Below are positions 8,692 to 18,720 of a DNA stretch of 64,000 nucleotides, one piece after another. A model generated the notes under the pieces. That model was not told the origin of the DNA, did no database searches, and worked only from the letters and a program-made list of their open reading frames with translations. Source of the stretch: Silicimonas sp. (GTDB lineage Bacteria; Pseudomonadota; Alphaproteobacteria; Rhodobacterales; Rhodobacteraceae); assembly GCA_022819605.1 (NCBI GenBank), contig JAJEGW010000208.1, positions 62,001-126,000 of the forward strand. Direction: 5' to 3'. Every line of letters starts with the position of its first letter. The stretch's first letter is position 1. Both the position numbers and the translations under genes were made by a program.

Positions 8692-9669
8692 GTGCTGAAC
8701 TACATCATTCGCCGCATCTTCCAGTCCGTCGTCGTACTGCTCATCGTCGGCCTCGTGGCGTTCTCCATGTTCCGGTTCGTGGGCGATCCGATCGACAACA
8801 TGCTTGGTCAGGAACGCACCCAGGCCGACATCGAACGCCTGCGCACGCAACTCGGGCTCGACCAGCCGTTCCCCGTGCAATACTGGCGCTTTCTCGAGAA
8901 CGCGGCGCAGGGCAATTTCGGCGTCAGCTACAGGCAGGGTCGCCCTGTGGCCGACATCATCGCCGAACGCGCGCCTGCAACGCTGGAACTGGCAGCCGTC
9001 AGCGGCCTCTTCGCGATCGTGATCGGCATCGTTCTCGGCGTCTTCACTGCGATACGACGCGACGGTTGGGCCTCGAACGTGATCATGACCGGATCTCTCA
9101 TAGGAGTCAGTCTTCCCACGTTTCTAATAGGCATCCTGCTGATCTACGTTTTCTCGGTGGAACTCGATCTGCTTCCCAGTTTCGGCCGTGGCGACGTGAT
9201 CGATGTCGGCGGATGGTCCACCGGCTTTCTCACTGCGAGCGGTCTCAAGGCACTTGTACTGCCCGCAATCACGCTCGGCCTGTACCAGATGACGTTGATC
9301 ATGCGGCTTGTGCGCGCCGAGATGCTCGAAGTTCTCCGGCAAGACTACATCAACTTTGCCCGCGCCAGGGGACTCTCCGAGCGCGTCGTGAACTTCCGCC
9401 ATGCTCTGAAGAACACGCTCGTCCCGGTCATCACCGTGACCGGCCTGCAGCTCGGCTCAATCATCGCCTTTGCGATCATCACCGAGACGGTGTTCCAGTG
9501 GCCAGGCGTCGGACTGCTCTTTATCAATGCGATCCAGTTCGTCGACATCCCGGTGATGGCTGCTTACCTGATGCTGATCTCGGTCATGTTCGTCGGAATC
9601 AACCTCATGGTCGATCTCCTCTATGTCGCGATCGACCCGCGGCTCCGCGGCGACGGGAACATGACATGA
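8692..9669 (+). CDS. ABC transporter permease, DppB/OppB type
   Basis: This 325-residue inner-membrane subunit of the peptide-type importer starts with the family's IIRRIFQSVVVLLIVGLVAFSMFRF (first membrane helix). It continues with a periplasmic segment holding LGLDQPFPVQYWRFL, then five further hydrophobic helices. The EAA cytoplasmic loop is recognisable in ARARGLSERVVNFRHALKN, and the protein ends DLLYVAIDPRLR. The start is GTG at 8692 with GGGGA upstream. The stop codon overlaps the next start (ATGA), so the two permeases are coupled. It pairs with the next protein to form the channel. Confidence 0.93.
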   Translation: MLNYIIRRIFQSVVVLLIVGLVAFSMFRFVGDPIDNMLGQERTQADIERLRTQLGLDQPFPVQYWRFLENAAQGNFGVSYRQGRPVADIIAERAPATLELAAVSGLFAIVIGIVLGVFTAIRRDGWASNVIMTGSLIGVSLPTFLIGILLIYVFSVELDLLPSFGRGDVIDVGGWSTGFLTASGLKALVLPAITLGLYQMTLIMRLVRAEMLEVLRQDYINFARARGLSERVVNFRHALKNTLVPVITVTGLQLGSIIAFAIITETVFQWPGVGLLFINAIQFVDIPVMAAYLMLISVMFVGINLMVDLLYVAIDPRLRGDGNMT

Positions 9670-10622
9670 CAAGCGTACGCGCCGCACCGGACCGGCAAAA
9701 CCCCGTGGCCTTGCGGATCAAGGCGATGTGGCAAAGCGATCTCGCGTGGACATTCCGCCACTCTCCGGTCGCCATGGTCTCCTTCGTCGTGGTCGTGCTT
9801 CTGGTCTCGGGAGCCCTCCTTGCGCCGCTGATCGCTCCGCACGACCCGTTCGATCCCGCAACGCTCAACCTCATGAACGGGTTCACGGCACCGGGCACGC
9901 CAAATGCGTTTACGGGAGAGAGCTTCTGGCTCGGCACTGACGATCAGGGCCGTGACGTCTTCTCGACCATTCTCTATGGCATGCGCATCTCGCTTCTGGT
10001 GGGCTTCGCAGCCGTATTGCTCGGAATGGTGATCGGAGTGACACTGGGCCTGATTGCCGGCTACCGTGGCGGCTGGACGGAAACGATCATCATGCGCGTC
10101 GCCGACGTGCAATTGACCTTCCCCGCGATTCTTGTCGCCATGCTCATCTTCGGCATCGCCAAGGGTTTCACGCCCGTGGAATATCGGGACCAGATCGCCA
10201 TCTGGGTTCTGATTCTTGCGATCGGCCTCTCCGATTGGGTTCAGTTTGCGCGCGTCGTGCGTGGCGCAACGCTGGTCGAGACAAAGAAGGAATACGTGCA
10301 GGCCGCGCAACTCATCGGCAGATCTGGGACCGCAATCATGATCCGCCACATCCTTCCGAACGTCCTCTCGCCCGTGCTGGTGATTGCGACGATCTCGCTT
10401 GCACTCGCCATCATCGCTGAGGCGACGCTGTCCTTCCTCGGCGTCGGCGCACCGCCTACACAGCCCTCGCTCGGCACCCTGATCCGGATCGGCCAAGGCT
10501 TTCTTTTCTCCGGCGAATGGTGGATTCTCTTCTTCCCCGCCAGCACGCTGCTTGCGCTCGCACTTTCCGTGAACCTTCTCGGCGACTGGCTGCGCGACGC
10601 ACTGAACCCGAAGCTGAGATAG
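9666..10622 (+). CDS. ABC transporter permease, DppC/OppC type
   Basis: This is the second channel subunit, 318 residues. It has the N-terminal OppC_N helix (SPVAMVSFVVVVLLVSGALLAP) followed by APHDPFDP and LGTDDQGRDVFSTILYGMRISL. The EAA loop is ETKKEYVQAAQLIGRSGTAI, and the end is LLGDWLRDALNPKLR. The ATG at 9666 overlaps the preceding stop by 4 bases. The open frame reaches back to 9066, but only as a shadow of the upstream permease. Lineage features are standard for the DppBC family. Ligand unknown. Confidence 0.93.
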   Translation: MTSVRAAPDRQNPVALRIKAMWQSDLAWTFRHSPVAMVSFVVVVLLVSGALLAPLIAPHDPFDPATLNLMNGFTAPGTPNAFTGESFWLGTDDQGRDVFSTILYGMRISLLVGFAAVLLGMVIGVTLGLIAGYRGGWTETIIMRVADVQLTFPAILVAMLIFGIAKGFTPVEYRDQIAIWVLILAIGLSDWVQFARVVRGATLVETKKEYVQAAQLIGRSGTAIMIRHILPNVLSPVLVIATISLALAIIAEATLSFLGVGAPPTQPSLGTLIRIGQGFLFSGEWWILFFPASTLLALALSVNLLGDWLRDALNPKLR

Positions 10623-10686
10623 ACATGGCTCAGTTCGAAATCCCGGTCGACGGACAGCGGCACCTCGCGCCAGTGCCGGACAACAG

Positions 10687-12396
10687 ATGAGCGCAATTCT
10701 AGATATCGCCGATCTGAAGGTCGAGTTTCCGATGCGAAGGGAGGTCTTCGTTGCCGTCGACGGGGCCAGCCTGACAGTAGAGCCCGGCGAGATCCATGGT
10801 CTTGTCGGCGAGTCCGGGGCCGGGAAGTCGACAATCGGGTCGGCGGTCATGGCACTGCTCGAACGCCCTGGCAGAATCGCGGGCGGCACGATCCGCCTCA
10901 AGAACGAGATCATTTCGGGACGTGATCGGGCAGCAATGCGGAGCCTGCGCGGAAGCGAGATCAGCATGATCTTCCAGGATCCGCTGACTTCGCTGAATCC
11001 GCTCTTCACGATTCGCGAGCAGTTGACGGAAACAATCACGACCCATTTGAGCGTGACCGACGCCGAAGCGCGCGAGCGAGCGCGAGATCTGCTTGCACGC
11101 GTCGGAATCCCCGAGCCCGAAATACGGCTAGACCAGTACCCGCACCAGTTCTCGGGCGGCATGCGGCAGCGCGTTGTCATCGCGCTTGCTCTCTGCTCGG
11201 AACCCGACGTCATCATCGCCGACGAGCCGACAACCGCGCTCGACGTCTCGATTCAGGCTCAGATCCTGGATCTCATCAGGGAACTCGCGAACGAGCGCCA
11301 AGTCGGCGTGATCCTCATCACCCACGACATGGGCGTCATTGCCGATACGACGGATCGTGTCACCGTCATGTACCAAGGCAAGGTGGTGGAGACAGGCGCC
11401 ACCAGGCTCGTCCTGGGCAAGCCGAGCCATCCCTACACCAAATCGCTCATCGCGGCCGTGCCGCGCCCCACGGTCAAGCTGCGCCGATTTCCGCTCATTT
11501 CCTATGGCGGGCGCACCACAAAGTTCCGGATCAACGACCTGGCGCGGAACTGGAACAAGACGGACACTGACTCCACCAAACCGCTCTTCGAGATAAGCGG
11601 ACTTACCAAGCGCTTCCTGCAGAAGCGCTCCTTCATCCCGTCCCGGCGGCAATACCTTGTCGCCGTCAACAACGTCAGTTTCGACATTCGCCAGGGCGAG
11701 GTGTTCGGAATCGTCGGCGAGTCGGGTTCCGGCAAGTCCACGGTCGCACGCATGATCGCCGGTCTGTACAGGGTCGACGGCGGGACGATACTATATGACG
11801 GAAAGCAGGTCACCGGCTCCGGTTCCCTTGCCTGGTACCGCCGTCAGATCCAGATGATCTTTCAGGATCCGTATTCGTCGCTCAATCCGCGCATGCGGGT
11901 TGATGCCATCGTCGCCGAACCCGCGCTCCATCACAGGCTGCTGTCCGGCAAGGCGCTGAAACACAGGGTCGACGAGCTGCTCGAACATGTCGGACTTGGC
12001 GCAGATGCGGGACTCAAGTATCCGCACGAATTCTCCGGCGGTCAGCGCCAGCGCATTTCCATAGCACGAGCGCTTGCAACGCAACCGAAATTCCTGATCT
12101 GCGACGAGCCGACATCCGCCCTCGACGTCTCGATCCAAGCACAGATTCTCAACATCCTGAAGGATCTGCAGGAGCATCTGAACCTCACGATGCTCTTCAT
12201 TTCGCACGACCTTCCGGTGGTGCGCCAGATGTGTGATCGCGTCGCCGTCATGCAGAACGGTCGTCTGGTGGAAATTCAGGATTCAGAGGCGCTCTTTGCA
12301 GCTCCTCGGGAAGCCTATACGCGATCGCTTCTCAGACTGATGCCACGTCTCGACGGTCTTGCTACCGAAGGCATTGAGGATCAAGTCGAGAATTGA
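10687..12396 (+). CDS. Double ATPase of a peptide-type ABC importer (DppD-DppF fusion)
   Basis: The 569-residue cytoplasmic protein carries two nucleotide-binding domains. Domain 1 has Walker A GESGAGKST (41-49), the signature FSGGMRQR and Walker B VIIADEPTTALD. Domain 2 has Walker A GESGSGKST (344-352), the signature FSGGQRQR and FLICDEPTSALD. Between them lies the oligopeptide-transporter C-terminal segment (HPYTKSLIAAVPR). Fused forms of this kind (GsiA/YejF type) are common. It powers import through the two permeases just upstream. The gap of 64 bases before it has no obvious ribosome-binding site. It converges with zapA. Confidence 0.93.
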   Translation: MSAILDIADLKVEFPMRREVFVAVDGASLTVEPGEIHGLVGESGAGKSTIGSAVMALLERPGRIAGGTIRLKNEIISGRDRAAMRSLRGSEISMIFQDPLTSLNPLFTIREQLTETITTHLSVTDAEARERARDLLARVGIPEPEIRLDQYPHQFSGGMRQRVVIALALCSEPDVIIADEPTTALDVSIQAQILDLIRELANERQVGVILITHDMGVIADTTDRVTVMYQGKVVETGATRLVLGKPSHPYTKSLIAAVPRPTVKLRRFPLISYGGRTTKFRINDLARNWNKTDTDSTKPLFEISGLTKRFLQKRSFIPSRRQYLVAVNNVSFDIRQGEVFGIVGESGSGKSTVARMIAGLYRVDGGTILYDGKQVTGSGSLAWYRRQIQMIFQDPYSSLNPRMRVDAIVAEPALHHRLLSGKALKHRVDELLEHVGLGADAGLKYPHEFSGGQRQRISIARALATQPKFLICDEPTSALDVSIQAQILNILKDLQEHLNLTMLFISHDLPVVRQMCDRVAVMQNGRLVEIQDSEALFAAPREAYTRSLLRLMPRLDGLATEGIEDQVEN

Positions 12397-12403
12397 GCAG
12401 CGC

Positions 12404-12418
12404 CCGCAGCGTCTGCGG
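12404..12418. terminator. Weak hairpin between convergent ATPase and zapA genes
   Basis: CCGCAG-CGT-CTGCGG is a 6-bp stem with a 3-base loop, 8 bases after the ATPase stop codon. There is no T run. It is the only hairpin I see in this convergent gap of about 100 bases. Confidence 0.25.
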
Positions 12419-12494
12419 ACGTGTCAGAGACAAAGGCATCCTGCGAGGTCGCTGCCTGCACTCAGACTCAGGAAGCGACGGCAACCGTCTTCGG

Positions 12495-12893
12495 CTACGC
12501 TTGGGCTCCTGACTTCTTCTCGGCAAATTCCGCCAAAGCTTCCGCACGTTCGGCAATCCTGACCAAGGTTCCAGACACCTTGTCCTCAGGCAGCGCAACC
12601 TCGATCCGTCTTTGCTCGACCTGACCTTCAAGATCCTTGATTCGAGCCTCTTGCCGGGCAATCGTTTCTTCCAGTCGCGACTTGTCGCTTGCGGCAGCAA
12701 CATGCTTGTCGGCCAGCATGAGCCCGGCCATCAGCAGCATCTGCGCTTCGGGCAGGCGTCGGGACTGCCCCTCAAGTGCCTTGGCTTCGGTATTGAGCAG
12801 CCCGGCCGCCTGATGAAGTGCACCCTCTTCGCCGTCCCGACAGGTCACGTTGAAGAGCCGTTCGCCGATCCGAATCGAAACCTCGGGCATCAT
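12495..12893 (-). CDS. zapA: Cell division protein ZapA
   Basis: The 132-residue protein starts PEVSIRIGERLFNVTCRDGEE, the ZapA N-terminal beta sheet. A long amphipathic coiled coil follows (about residues 50-115, with EETIARQEARIKDLEGQVEQRR). ZapA stabilises FtsZ bundles at the division site. It is somewhat longer than the E. coli protein, as in other Rhodobacterales. The ATG at 12893 overlaps the upstream stop (ATGA). A second ATG follows immediately at 12890, and AAGGA would serve either. The coiled-coil gene upstream is its usual neighbour, and tkt is divergent from that pair. Confidence 0.85.
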   Translation of the reverse strand: MMPEVSIRIGERLFNVTCRDGEEGALHQAAGLLNTEAKALEGQSRRLPEAQMLLMAGLMLADKHVAAASDKSRLEETIARQEARIKDLEGQVEQRRIEVALPEDKVSGTLVRIAERAEALAEFAEKKSGAQA

Positions 12894-13273
12894 CCAGCTT
12901 CCTTCAGCACAGGTTCAAGCGTCGCCAGGACTTCCTCGATTTCCATCTTCTCCACGTCTCGAGTGGCACGAAGGCCAGCAAGTTCGCCTTCCAGGGCGAA
13001 ATTCAACAGATCAGGCTGCGCCTGTCCTTGGGCATTTGCCGCGCGAAGCGCAGCGCTCGATTCCCTGAGATGCCTGTTCACCGCCCGCATCTGCTGAAGC
13101 AGGGCATCCCGAGTCCTGAGCGCCTCCTGCAAGCCCGTCAAGTCAGCCTCGGAACCTTCAATGACGACATCCCGACTTTCGACTTTCGCGTCCGGACCTA
13201 TCCGGTCCAACGCCCTTTCCGTCCTGTCCAGAGCAGACAGGATTCTGCTTTCGAGCTCGGACATGTCACTCAT
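12890..13273 (-). CDS. Coiled-coil protein coupled to zapA
   Basis: The 127-residue acidic protein has no membrane segment. It begins MSDMSELESRILSALDRTER, and most of the chain (residues 4-80 and 95-125) is predicted by eye to be helical coiled coil with heptad leucines. Orthologues sit just before zapA in many Rhodobacterales, so a role beside ZapA in division is an inference from position. No enzymatic motif was seen. The start at 13273 has AGGAG 6 bases upstream. The longer open frame to 13534 runs into the tkt start and is not credible. Confidence 0.75.
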   Translation of the reverse strand: MSDMSELESRILSALDRTERALDRIGPDAKVESRDVVIEGSEADLTGLQEALRTRDALLQQMRAVNRHLRESSAALRAANAQGQAQPDLLNFALEGELAGLRATRDVEKMEIEEVLATLEPVLKEAG

Positions 13274-13476
13274 GGCTGCTCCTGGCTTGCGATTCCTCTT
13301 GCCGAACACTCGATGCCTAGACCGCGAATCGACGCCCGACAACAGAGTCTGCTCGGAGCATAGCGTATGCGGCGACAGTTTCACGCACTTTCCGAACGAT
13401 GCGCCGCGGCCCGTCTTGCGTTCGGCAAGCTGGCTGCTAAGAACCAAGGCGATGTGGACGAGCCAAGGGCGAGAGC

Positions 13477-15498
13477 ATGGACATCGAGACCCTAAAGGAA
13501 CTGCATCCGGACCATTTTGAGCGCGCAGCGGCAATTCGCGCGCTCGCCATGGATGCGGTTCAGACGGCCAATTCAGGTCATCCCGGGATGCCCATGGGCA
13601 TGGCGGACGTGGCGACGGTTCTTTTTGAAAGGCACCTCAAGTTCGACGCGGCGGATCCGGACTGGCCGGATCGCGATCGATTCATCCTGTCTGCGGGCCA
13701 TGGCTCGATGCTGCTCTATGCATTGCTCCACCTCACTGGCTACGAGGACATGACGCTCGACCAGATCAAACGTTTTCGCCAGCTTGGCTCAATCACGGCA
13801 GGCCATCCCGAATACGGGCATGCCAAGGGGATCGAAACGACCACCGGACCTCTTGGTCAAGGGCTTTCGAATGCGGTCGGATTCGCCATCGCAGAAGAAG
13901 CCCTCCGGGCACGTTTCGGGAAAAAGGTCGTCAATCATTTCACCTATGTGATCGCGGGCGACGGCTGCCTGATGGAGGGACTGAGCCAGGAAGCGATCGG
14001 ACTTGCGGGCATGCAGCGACTCTCAAGGCTGATCGTGCTTTGGGACGACAACGACATCTCGATCGACGGCAAAGTCTCGCTTTCGGACACGACTGACCAG
14101 ATACAGCGCTTTCAGGCTTCGGGCTGGGAGGTCCTGGAATGCGATGGACATGATCCAGAGGACATCGACCGTGCGCTGAGCAAGGCCCGCAAGTCGAAAA
14201 AGCCCGTGATGATAGCGTGCAAGACCGTCATCGGGTTCGGCGCACCAAACAAGCAAGGCACCGCGTCGGCACATGGCTCACCCCTTGGGCAGGACGAGAT
14301 CGACGCCACGCGTGCGACCTATGGCTGGCATCACGCCCCTTTCGATGTCCCGGGCCCAATCCTTGACGCTTGGCGAAACATTGGGCGACGTGGCAGCGAG
14401 GATCGCAGGGCTTGGCAGGACCGCTTTGCGACCCTGTCGGCTTCGCGCCAAGCAGATTTCAGGCGGATCATGTCAGGAGGCGCGCACAAACGCCTGGTCC
14501 CCGTCGTCCGGGCCTTGAAGAAGTCACTGTCGAAAGAGAGGCCCAAGGTGGCGACCCGAAAGGCGTCAGAAATGGCGCTGGAGGCGATCAACCCGGTCGT
14601 GGCCGAAACCATCGGAGGCTCGGCCGATCTGACCGGGTCGAACAACACGAAAACCCCGGATCTTGGAATTTTCGATTCAACGAATCGCAAGGGCCGCTAC
14701 CTGCATTACGGAATCCGCGAACATGGCATGGCGGCCGCGATGGTCGGCATGGCGCTCCATGGCGGTGTCAGACCCTATGGAGGAACGTTTCTTTGCTTCA
14801 CCGACTACGCCCGAGGGGCAATTCGGCTGTCAGCACTCATGGGCCTGCCCGTGACGTACGTGATGACCCATGACTCGATCGGGTTGGGCGAGGACGGTCC
14901 GACCCACCAGCCCATCGAGCATCTGGCAACGCTGCGCGCAACGCCCAATTGCCGCGTGATCCGGCCCGCCGATGCGGTCGAAACCGCCGAGGCATGGGAA
15001 ATCGCGCTTTCGTCACATCGCACCCCGACGGTTCTGGCACTCTCGCGCCAGGGCCTGCCGACCGTGCGAACACAGCACAAGTCAAGAAACCTAACGGCCA
15101 TGGGTGCCTACACCTTGGCTCGTCCCGGTTCAGGCCGGCGACGGGCAGTCCTGATCGCCACCGGCTCCGAGGTGTCCGTTGCGCTGGAGGCACGGTCGAT
15201 TCTGGAAGCGGACGGAATTGGCACCAGCGTGGTGTCAATGCCTTGCGCAGAACTCTTCGCCGAACAGCACGAAACCTACCGCCGACGAGTGCTGCCTGCG
15301 GGAGCAGTCCGCGTCGCCATAGAGGCAGGCGTGCGTCAGGGCTGGGACAGGTGGCTTCTTGGAGAGCGTGGTCGCGCTGGACGGGACGGGTTCGTAGGCA
15401 TGGAGAGTTTCGGCGCTTCCGCTCCGGCTGACGACCTGTATCGCCATTTCGGAATCACGGCAGAAAACGTCGCCGAGAGGGTTCGGTCGCTACTGTAG
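13477..15498 (+). CDS. tkt: Transketolase
   Basis: The 673-residue thiamine-diphosphate enzyme transfers two-carbon units between sugar phosphates in the pentose phosphate or Calvin pathway. Visible marks are [12 protein letters not shown] near residue 33, the TPP motif [13 protein letters not shown] followed by [10 protein letters not shown], and the pyrimidine-domain DLTGSNNT and [22 protein letters not shown]-terminal domain with [13 protein letters not shown] is also present. AGGG lies about 9 bases before the ATG. The gene is divergent from the zapA pair. Its neighbour on the right, rpmG, is convergent. Confidence 0.95.
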   Translation: MDIETLKELHPDHFERAAAIRALAMDAVQTANSGHPGMPMGMADVATVLFERHLKFDAADPDWPDRDRFILSAGHGSMLLYALLHLTGYEDMTLDQIKRFRQLGSITAGHPEYGHAKGIETTTGPLGQGLSNAVGFAIAEEALRARFGKKVVNHFTYVIAGDGCLMEGLSQEAIGLAGMQRLSRLIVLWDDNDISIDGKVSLSDTTDQIQRFQASGWEVLECDGHDPEDIDRALSKARKSKKPVMIACKTVIGFGAPNKQGTASAHGSPLGQDEIDATRATYGWHHAPFDVPGPILDAWRNIGRRGSEDRRAWQDRFATLSASRQADFRRIMSGGAHKRLVPVVRALKKSLSKERPKVATRKASEMALEAINPVVAETIGGSADLTGSNNTKTPDLGIFDSTNRKGRYLHYGIREHGMAAAMVGMALHGGVRPYGGTFLCFTDYARGAIRLSALMGLPVTYVMTHDSIGLGEDGPTHQPIEHLATLRATPNCRVIRPADAVETAEAWEIALSSHRTPTVLALSRQGLPTVRTQHKSRNLTAMGAYTLARPGSGRRRAVLIATGSEVSVALEARSILEADGIGTSVVSMPCAELFAEQHETYRRRVLPAGAVRVAIEAGVRQGWDRWLLGERGRAGRDGFVGMESFGASAPADDLYRHFGITAENVAERVRSLL

Positions 15499-15569
15499 CG
15501 GTGGACCCAAATGCACCGACCGAGGCTCCGCGCCGTCCCGCGCGATGCCTGCATGGGCATGCTGGACTC

Positions 15570-15737
15570 CTACTTGATCTTGCCTTCCCTGTACTCGACA
15601 TGTCTGCGGGCGACCGGGTCGTACTTCCGCACCGTCATCTTCTCGGTCATCGTGCGGGCGTTTTTCTTGGTTACGTAGAAATGTCCCGTGTCTGCTGTCG
15701 AATTCAGACGGATCTTGATCGTCGTCGGCTTCGCCAT
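15570..15737 (-). CDS. rpmG: 50S ribosomal protein L33
   Basis: The 55-residue protein reads [20 protein letters not shown] and continues with [14 protein letters not shown] and [18 protein letters not shown], the alphaproteobacterial L33 without the zinc-binding cysteines. GGAGAG lies 4-5 bases before the ATG. It is a single gene with its own promoter-like sequence upstream. The lack of cysteines marks the zinc-independent form. Confidence 0.96.
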   Translation of the reverse strand: MAKPTTIKIRLNSTADTGHFYVTKKNARTMTEKMTVRKYDPVARRHVEYREGKIK

Positions 15738-15796
15738 TGCGTCTCTCCTCTCGGGCCCGGCCCTGAAGACACCGAGCCGGAATTCTCGAAACCCGG

Positions 15797-15824
15797 GTAT
15801 TAGACGCCGAACAAGGGGTGTCAA
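15797..15824 (-). promoter_or_regulatory. Probable rpmG promoter
   Basis: On the minus strand a perfect TTGACA (-35) at 15819-15824 is followed after 16 bases by TAATAC (-10) at 15797-15802. That places the transcript start about 50 bases before the rpmG ATG. Confidence 0.5.
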
Positions 15825-15978
15825 CAGAATTCGATCCGGGAACAGTGCCGACATTGGCTTGCATTCGACTGTCCGAGCAAGCCTGATCGCGAGCGTCTTG
15901 TTCCGAACGCGACCGACAAAAGCCAAACAGGACCGCAGCGCTGTCCCGGACACGGCCAACGAATCCTGGAGACAAAGT

Positions 15979-16330
15979 GCGGATGGCTTGTAAGCCGGAT
16001 TCTGTGCCCCGTTTCCGGGGTGATGACCATTCATCTTGCCCCGCCGTTTCCGGAAGGGTCATGCTGCCTACCCGGGTTCCTGAACCGGAGCGAGTCCGTG
16101 TGAAACCCCTATTCGGCGTTGCTCCCGGTGGGGCTTGCCATGCCGGTCCTGTTGCCAGTCCCGCGGTGAGCTCTTACCTCACCGTTTCACCATTGCCCCG
16201 CTTGCGAGGCCGTCTGTTCTCTGTGGCGCTATCCCTCGGGTTGCCCCGGCCGGGCGTTACCCGGCACCGTCGCTCCGTGGAGTCCGGACTTTCCTCGAAA
16301 CCGTGGTTCCGCGGCCATCCAGCCATCCGC
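15979..16330 (-). ncRNA. rnpB: RNase P RNA (class A)
   Basis: On the minus strand the RNA begins GCGGATGGCT (16330 down to 16321), which pairs perfectly with the 3' end AGCCATCCGC (15988-15979) as helix P1. The conserved core is clear: GAGGAAAGTCCGGAC at 16296-16282, an ACAGA block around 16220, GGTAAGAGCTCACCG further on, and the closing CAGAATCCGGCTTAC at 16004-15990. Length is about 352 bases, normal for alphaproteobacterial class A. It is the catalytic subunit that matures the 5' ends of tRNAs. No protein gene should be called here even though open frames exist. Confidence 0.95.
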
Positions 16331-16337
16331 AATACGT

Positions 16338-16366
16338 TACATATGTGCATTGATTCCACCTAGCAA
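16338..16366 (-). promoter_or_regulatory. Probable rnpB promoter
   Basis: On the minus strand TTGCTA (16366-16361) and TATGTA (16343-16338) are separated by 17 bases. The predicted start lies 7-8 bases after the -10 box, at the first base of the RNase P RNA P1 helix. Confidence 0.55.
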
Positions 16367-16697
16367 GTCGCGAGAGCTGCCGTCGCACGGCGGACCTTCT
16401 CTTCTTACCATTGGCAAGGTCATTCCGCAGGTCGACAAGGCAACCGGCATCCAATTCAGCGTTGTCGGGCAGGATTCGTCGTCGTGAAATGGGAATGGTC
16501 TCGTTCGGGATGCGCGATCAAGTGCGCAAGGTTCCGCACGCCGCACACACTGCAGCGACGAAATTCGAGGTCGGCAGCGCGAATTCGCAGGAGACGCTGG
16601 TACACATTTCCTTCGGCACTGCGATGAGGACTCGATCATGGAAACGCGCCAATCATTGGAGTTCCTGGACCTTCTCCACACGAAGTGGTCTGAATTC
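16367..16697. other. Gene-free stretch between rnpB and the amidase gene
   Basis: About 330 bases. The open frames here are short, overlap on both strands and match nothing I recognise. No tRNA, repeat or strong hairpin was seen. Confidence 0.6.
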
Positions 16698-17378
16698 TTA
16701 ATTTCCTGGAAACCCCGCAGTTGGTAGAGCCGGAAACCCTCGCGCCAATCCGGCCATGAGCGCCCTATCATCCTTCGACAGTGGACCACTCCCATTCGGA
16801 TTGAATCGCTGGCGGAAGGCGGACAGTATGGCGCTTTTGCCCTCGTGCACCGGGTAGCCGAATGCGGCGGCATCTCGCATGAAGTCGCCGTCTGGCAAAG
16901 GTGTCGGCCAGATCGAGAAACCCTTCTCAGCGAGCCGCCGCCAATTGAAGTGCCGCCCAGGGTCACGCTTGCGGCCAGGGGCCATATCGGAGTGCCCGAT
17001 CACCGCCCATGGAGGCAGGGCATGACGGTCCAGAATTTCTGCGAGCAGGATTTCCAGCTTCTCCATGAGCGGTTCGGCGAATTGCGACACGCCGTCATTG
17101 TCGAGTTCGATCCCGATGGAACGGGAGTTCACGTCGCCCCTCCCCGCCCAGGACCCGGCACCCGCGTGCCAGGCCCGCTTGTCTTCGGGAACCATCCGAA
17201 ACACCGTGCCGTCTCGCCCTACGAGATAGTGCGCAGAGACTTCGAATTCGCTGCCGCAGAGGCGTTCAAGTGCAGCTTCGGCATTCTCCATTGCGGTATA
17301 GTGAATTACGATCAGTTCTATCCTAGCCCCGGATGCCCGGTCCCCAAAGCAGGAAGCAGGCCTGTCGAAGACCTTCAC
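16698..17378 (-). CDS. ampD: N-acetylmuramoyl-L-alanine amidase, AmpD type
   Basis: This 226-residue zinc amidase cleaves the lactyl-amide bond of (anhydro)muropeptides in peptidoglycan recycling. Zinc ligands are His26 (ELIVIHYTAM), His129 (VIGHSDMAPGRKRDPG) and Asp139, with the 10-residue spacing of AmpD. NSRSIGIELDN and SAHYLVGRDG are also typical. I chose the GTG at 17378 because VKVFDRPASCFGDR matches the usual family start and AGGG lies 8 bases upstream. The GTG-less extension to the ATG at 17411 has no ribosome-binding site. No signal peptide is present, which suggests the cytoplasmic recycling enzyme. Confidence 0.9.
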   Translation of the reverse strand: MKVFDRPASCFGDRASGARIELIVIHYTAMENAEAALERLCGSEFEVSAHYLVGRDGTVFRMVPEDKRAWHAGAGSWAGRGDVNSRSIGIELDNDGVSQFAEPLMEKLEILLAEILDRHALPPWAVIGHSDMAPGRKRDPGRHFNWRRLAEKGFSIWPTPLPDGDFMRDAAAFGYPVHEGKSAILSAFRQRFNPNGSGPLSKDDRALMAGLARGFPALPTAGFPGN

Positions 17379-17411
17379 GCCAGGCCCTGCCGTGTCATGA
17401 ATGGTGCGCAT

Positions 17412-18720
17412 TGCAACAGGTCATTCTTCGTGGGGCAATGCGCGCCTCCGGCCGACGCGGAACCCGATGCGTTGGCCAAGTGCGGCGATCGAGAGCCTGT
17501 TTTGCCCGTACACCATGAACCGGTTTCCTGGATCCGAATCGTGCCTGCGGTCCCGGCACCGACCGAGATGAATCCCGACACGCACCGCCCAACCGGTCCG
17601 GAGTCCTCATGTCGCTCCATTGCATGGCCATACAGGAAGTTCGCTTCATGCTCGGCAAACATCAACCCTGCCCTGCAATCAGGCACCTGATGTCCGAGCA
17701 GCATAATGACCGTGAAGCGCCAAGCGACCACCGCATTGATCGCTGCACTGCAAATTGTGACATTCTGATCCGTGCGGGCGGCCAGCAGGTCGGAGCTCGT
17801 CACAGGGCGTGCCGACTTGCAATCTTCTTCCACGGGTGCCCCTCCAAACCCGTTCTTTGGCGGCTCCACCGCATGATCTACGCAAACCACGTCGAACTTG
17901 ATTCGCCAATCGCGTTCCGCTTCGTCTTTCGGAACCTTCTTCACGGTTCATCGGATCTGTTTTGCCCGGTTTCCTCAACCTGAACTTGGCCACGGACCGG
18001 AAGCTAGCCAGCCGCGGGCATAAAAAATCATGCACCTCTGCGACAACGCTCTCCACAAGGAACGGCCGACGCTCGTTGTGCGCCTTGGAATCGTGCGGCA
18101 ACCGTCGCGGGCAGCGCAGGCAGGCATGGTCTGCAAGATGCGGACAGCGAATGTTGGATCGGACTGGGAACCGGCTCAGGCAAATCGCGCGACGAAGATG
18201 CTCCCTACATCCGGCATCGTCCCACCCGATCCAGCGATCCAGCGCGAAGTTCAATTGCGCACGGGTCGAGACCCCTGTGACACCAGCCATGCGCCACGCT
18301 CACTTCCTGCCGCACCTGGCAGCTAGCTATGGCCGTCATTCCGCGCGGATGCTCACGCCGCGCCAACAGCGTGCGCCCGACCTCATGCTCCTGCGCCGCG
18401 TTTGCCCTGTGGATGGGCAGATCGCGAATTCCGCCTAGTGTTGGCGCCATGGCAATCTCCGGTGACCTGTCGGACGATGATGCCAGCGCTTCCACGGGAT
18501 TCTGAGGCCGACCGACCACACGGGCAAACGAGGGTCCACTGCAATTTTTCCGTTCAAGGGCTCGGCGGTTGTCAATCCGCGCCCGAGGCGAGATCGCAGC
18601 GATCGGAAAGACTGCCACCCGTCACGCAAGGTGCTGCCGATCGGAGACCGTGCCAACCCGGGGCTGACATACCGCAACGAACGCACGTCGTTCAGCCCAA
18701 TCTTTCCTGACTCGGCAGCG
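17412..18720. other. 1.3-kb stretch without a recognisable gene
   Basis: Open frames of 60-200 codons exist on both strands (for example 17375-17944 and 17679-18290, minus). They overlap each other, are rich in Arg, Cys and His as shadow frames are, and match no family I know. No tRNA, repeat or mobile-element signature was seen. It may be decayed coding sequence or an unannotated RNA region. Confidence 0.5.

Noticed and set aside
9621-11216. 531-codon minus-strand frame opposite the permease and ATPase genes
   Set aside because: Composition is Arg/Ser/Gly/Asp shadow-like and it crosses several well-supported plus-strand genes.
15977-16363. Protein-like frames on both strands over the RNase P RNA
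   Set aside because: The region has the full conserved core and P1 pairing of class A RNase P RNA; open frames are coincidental.
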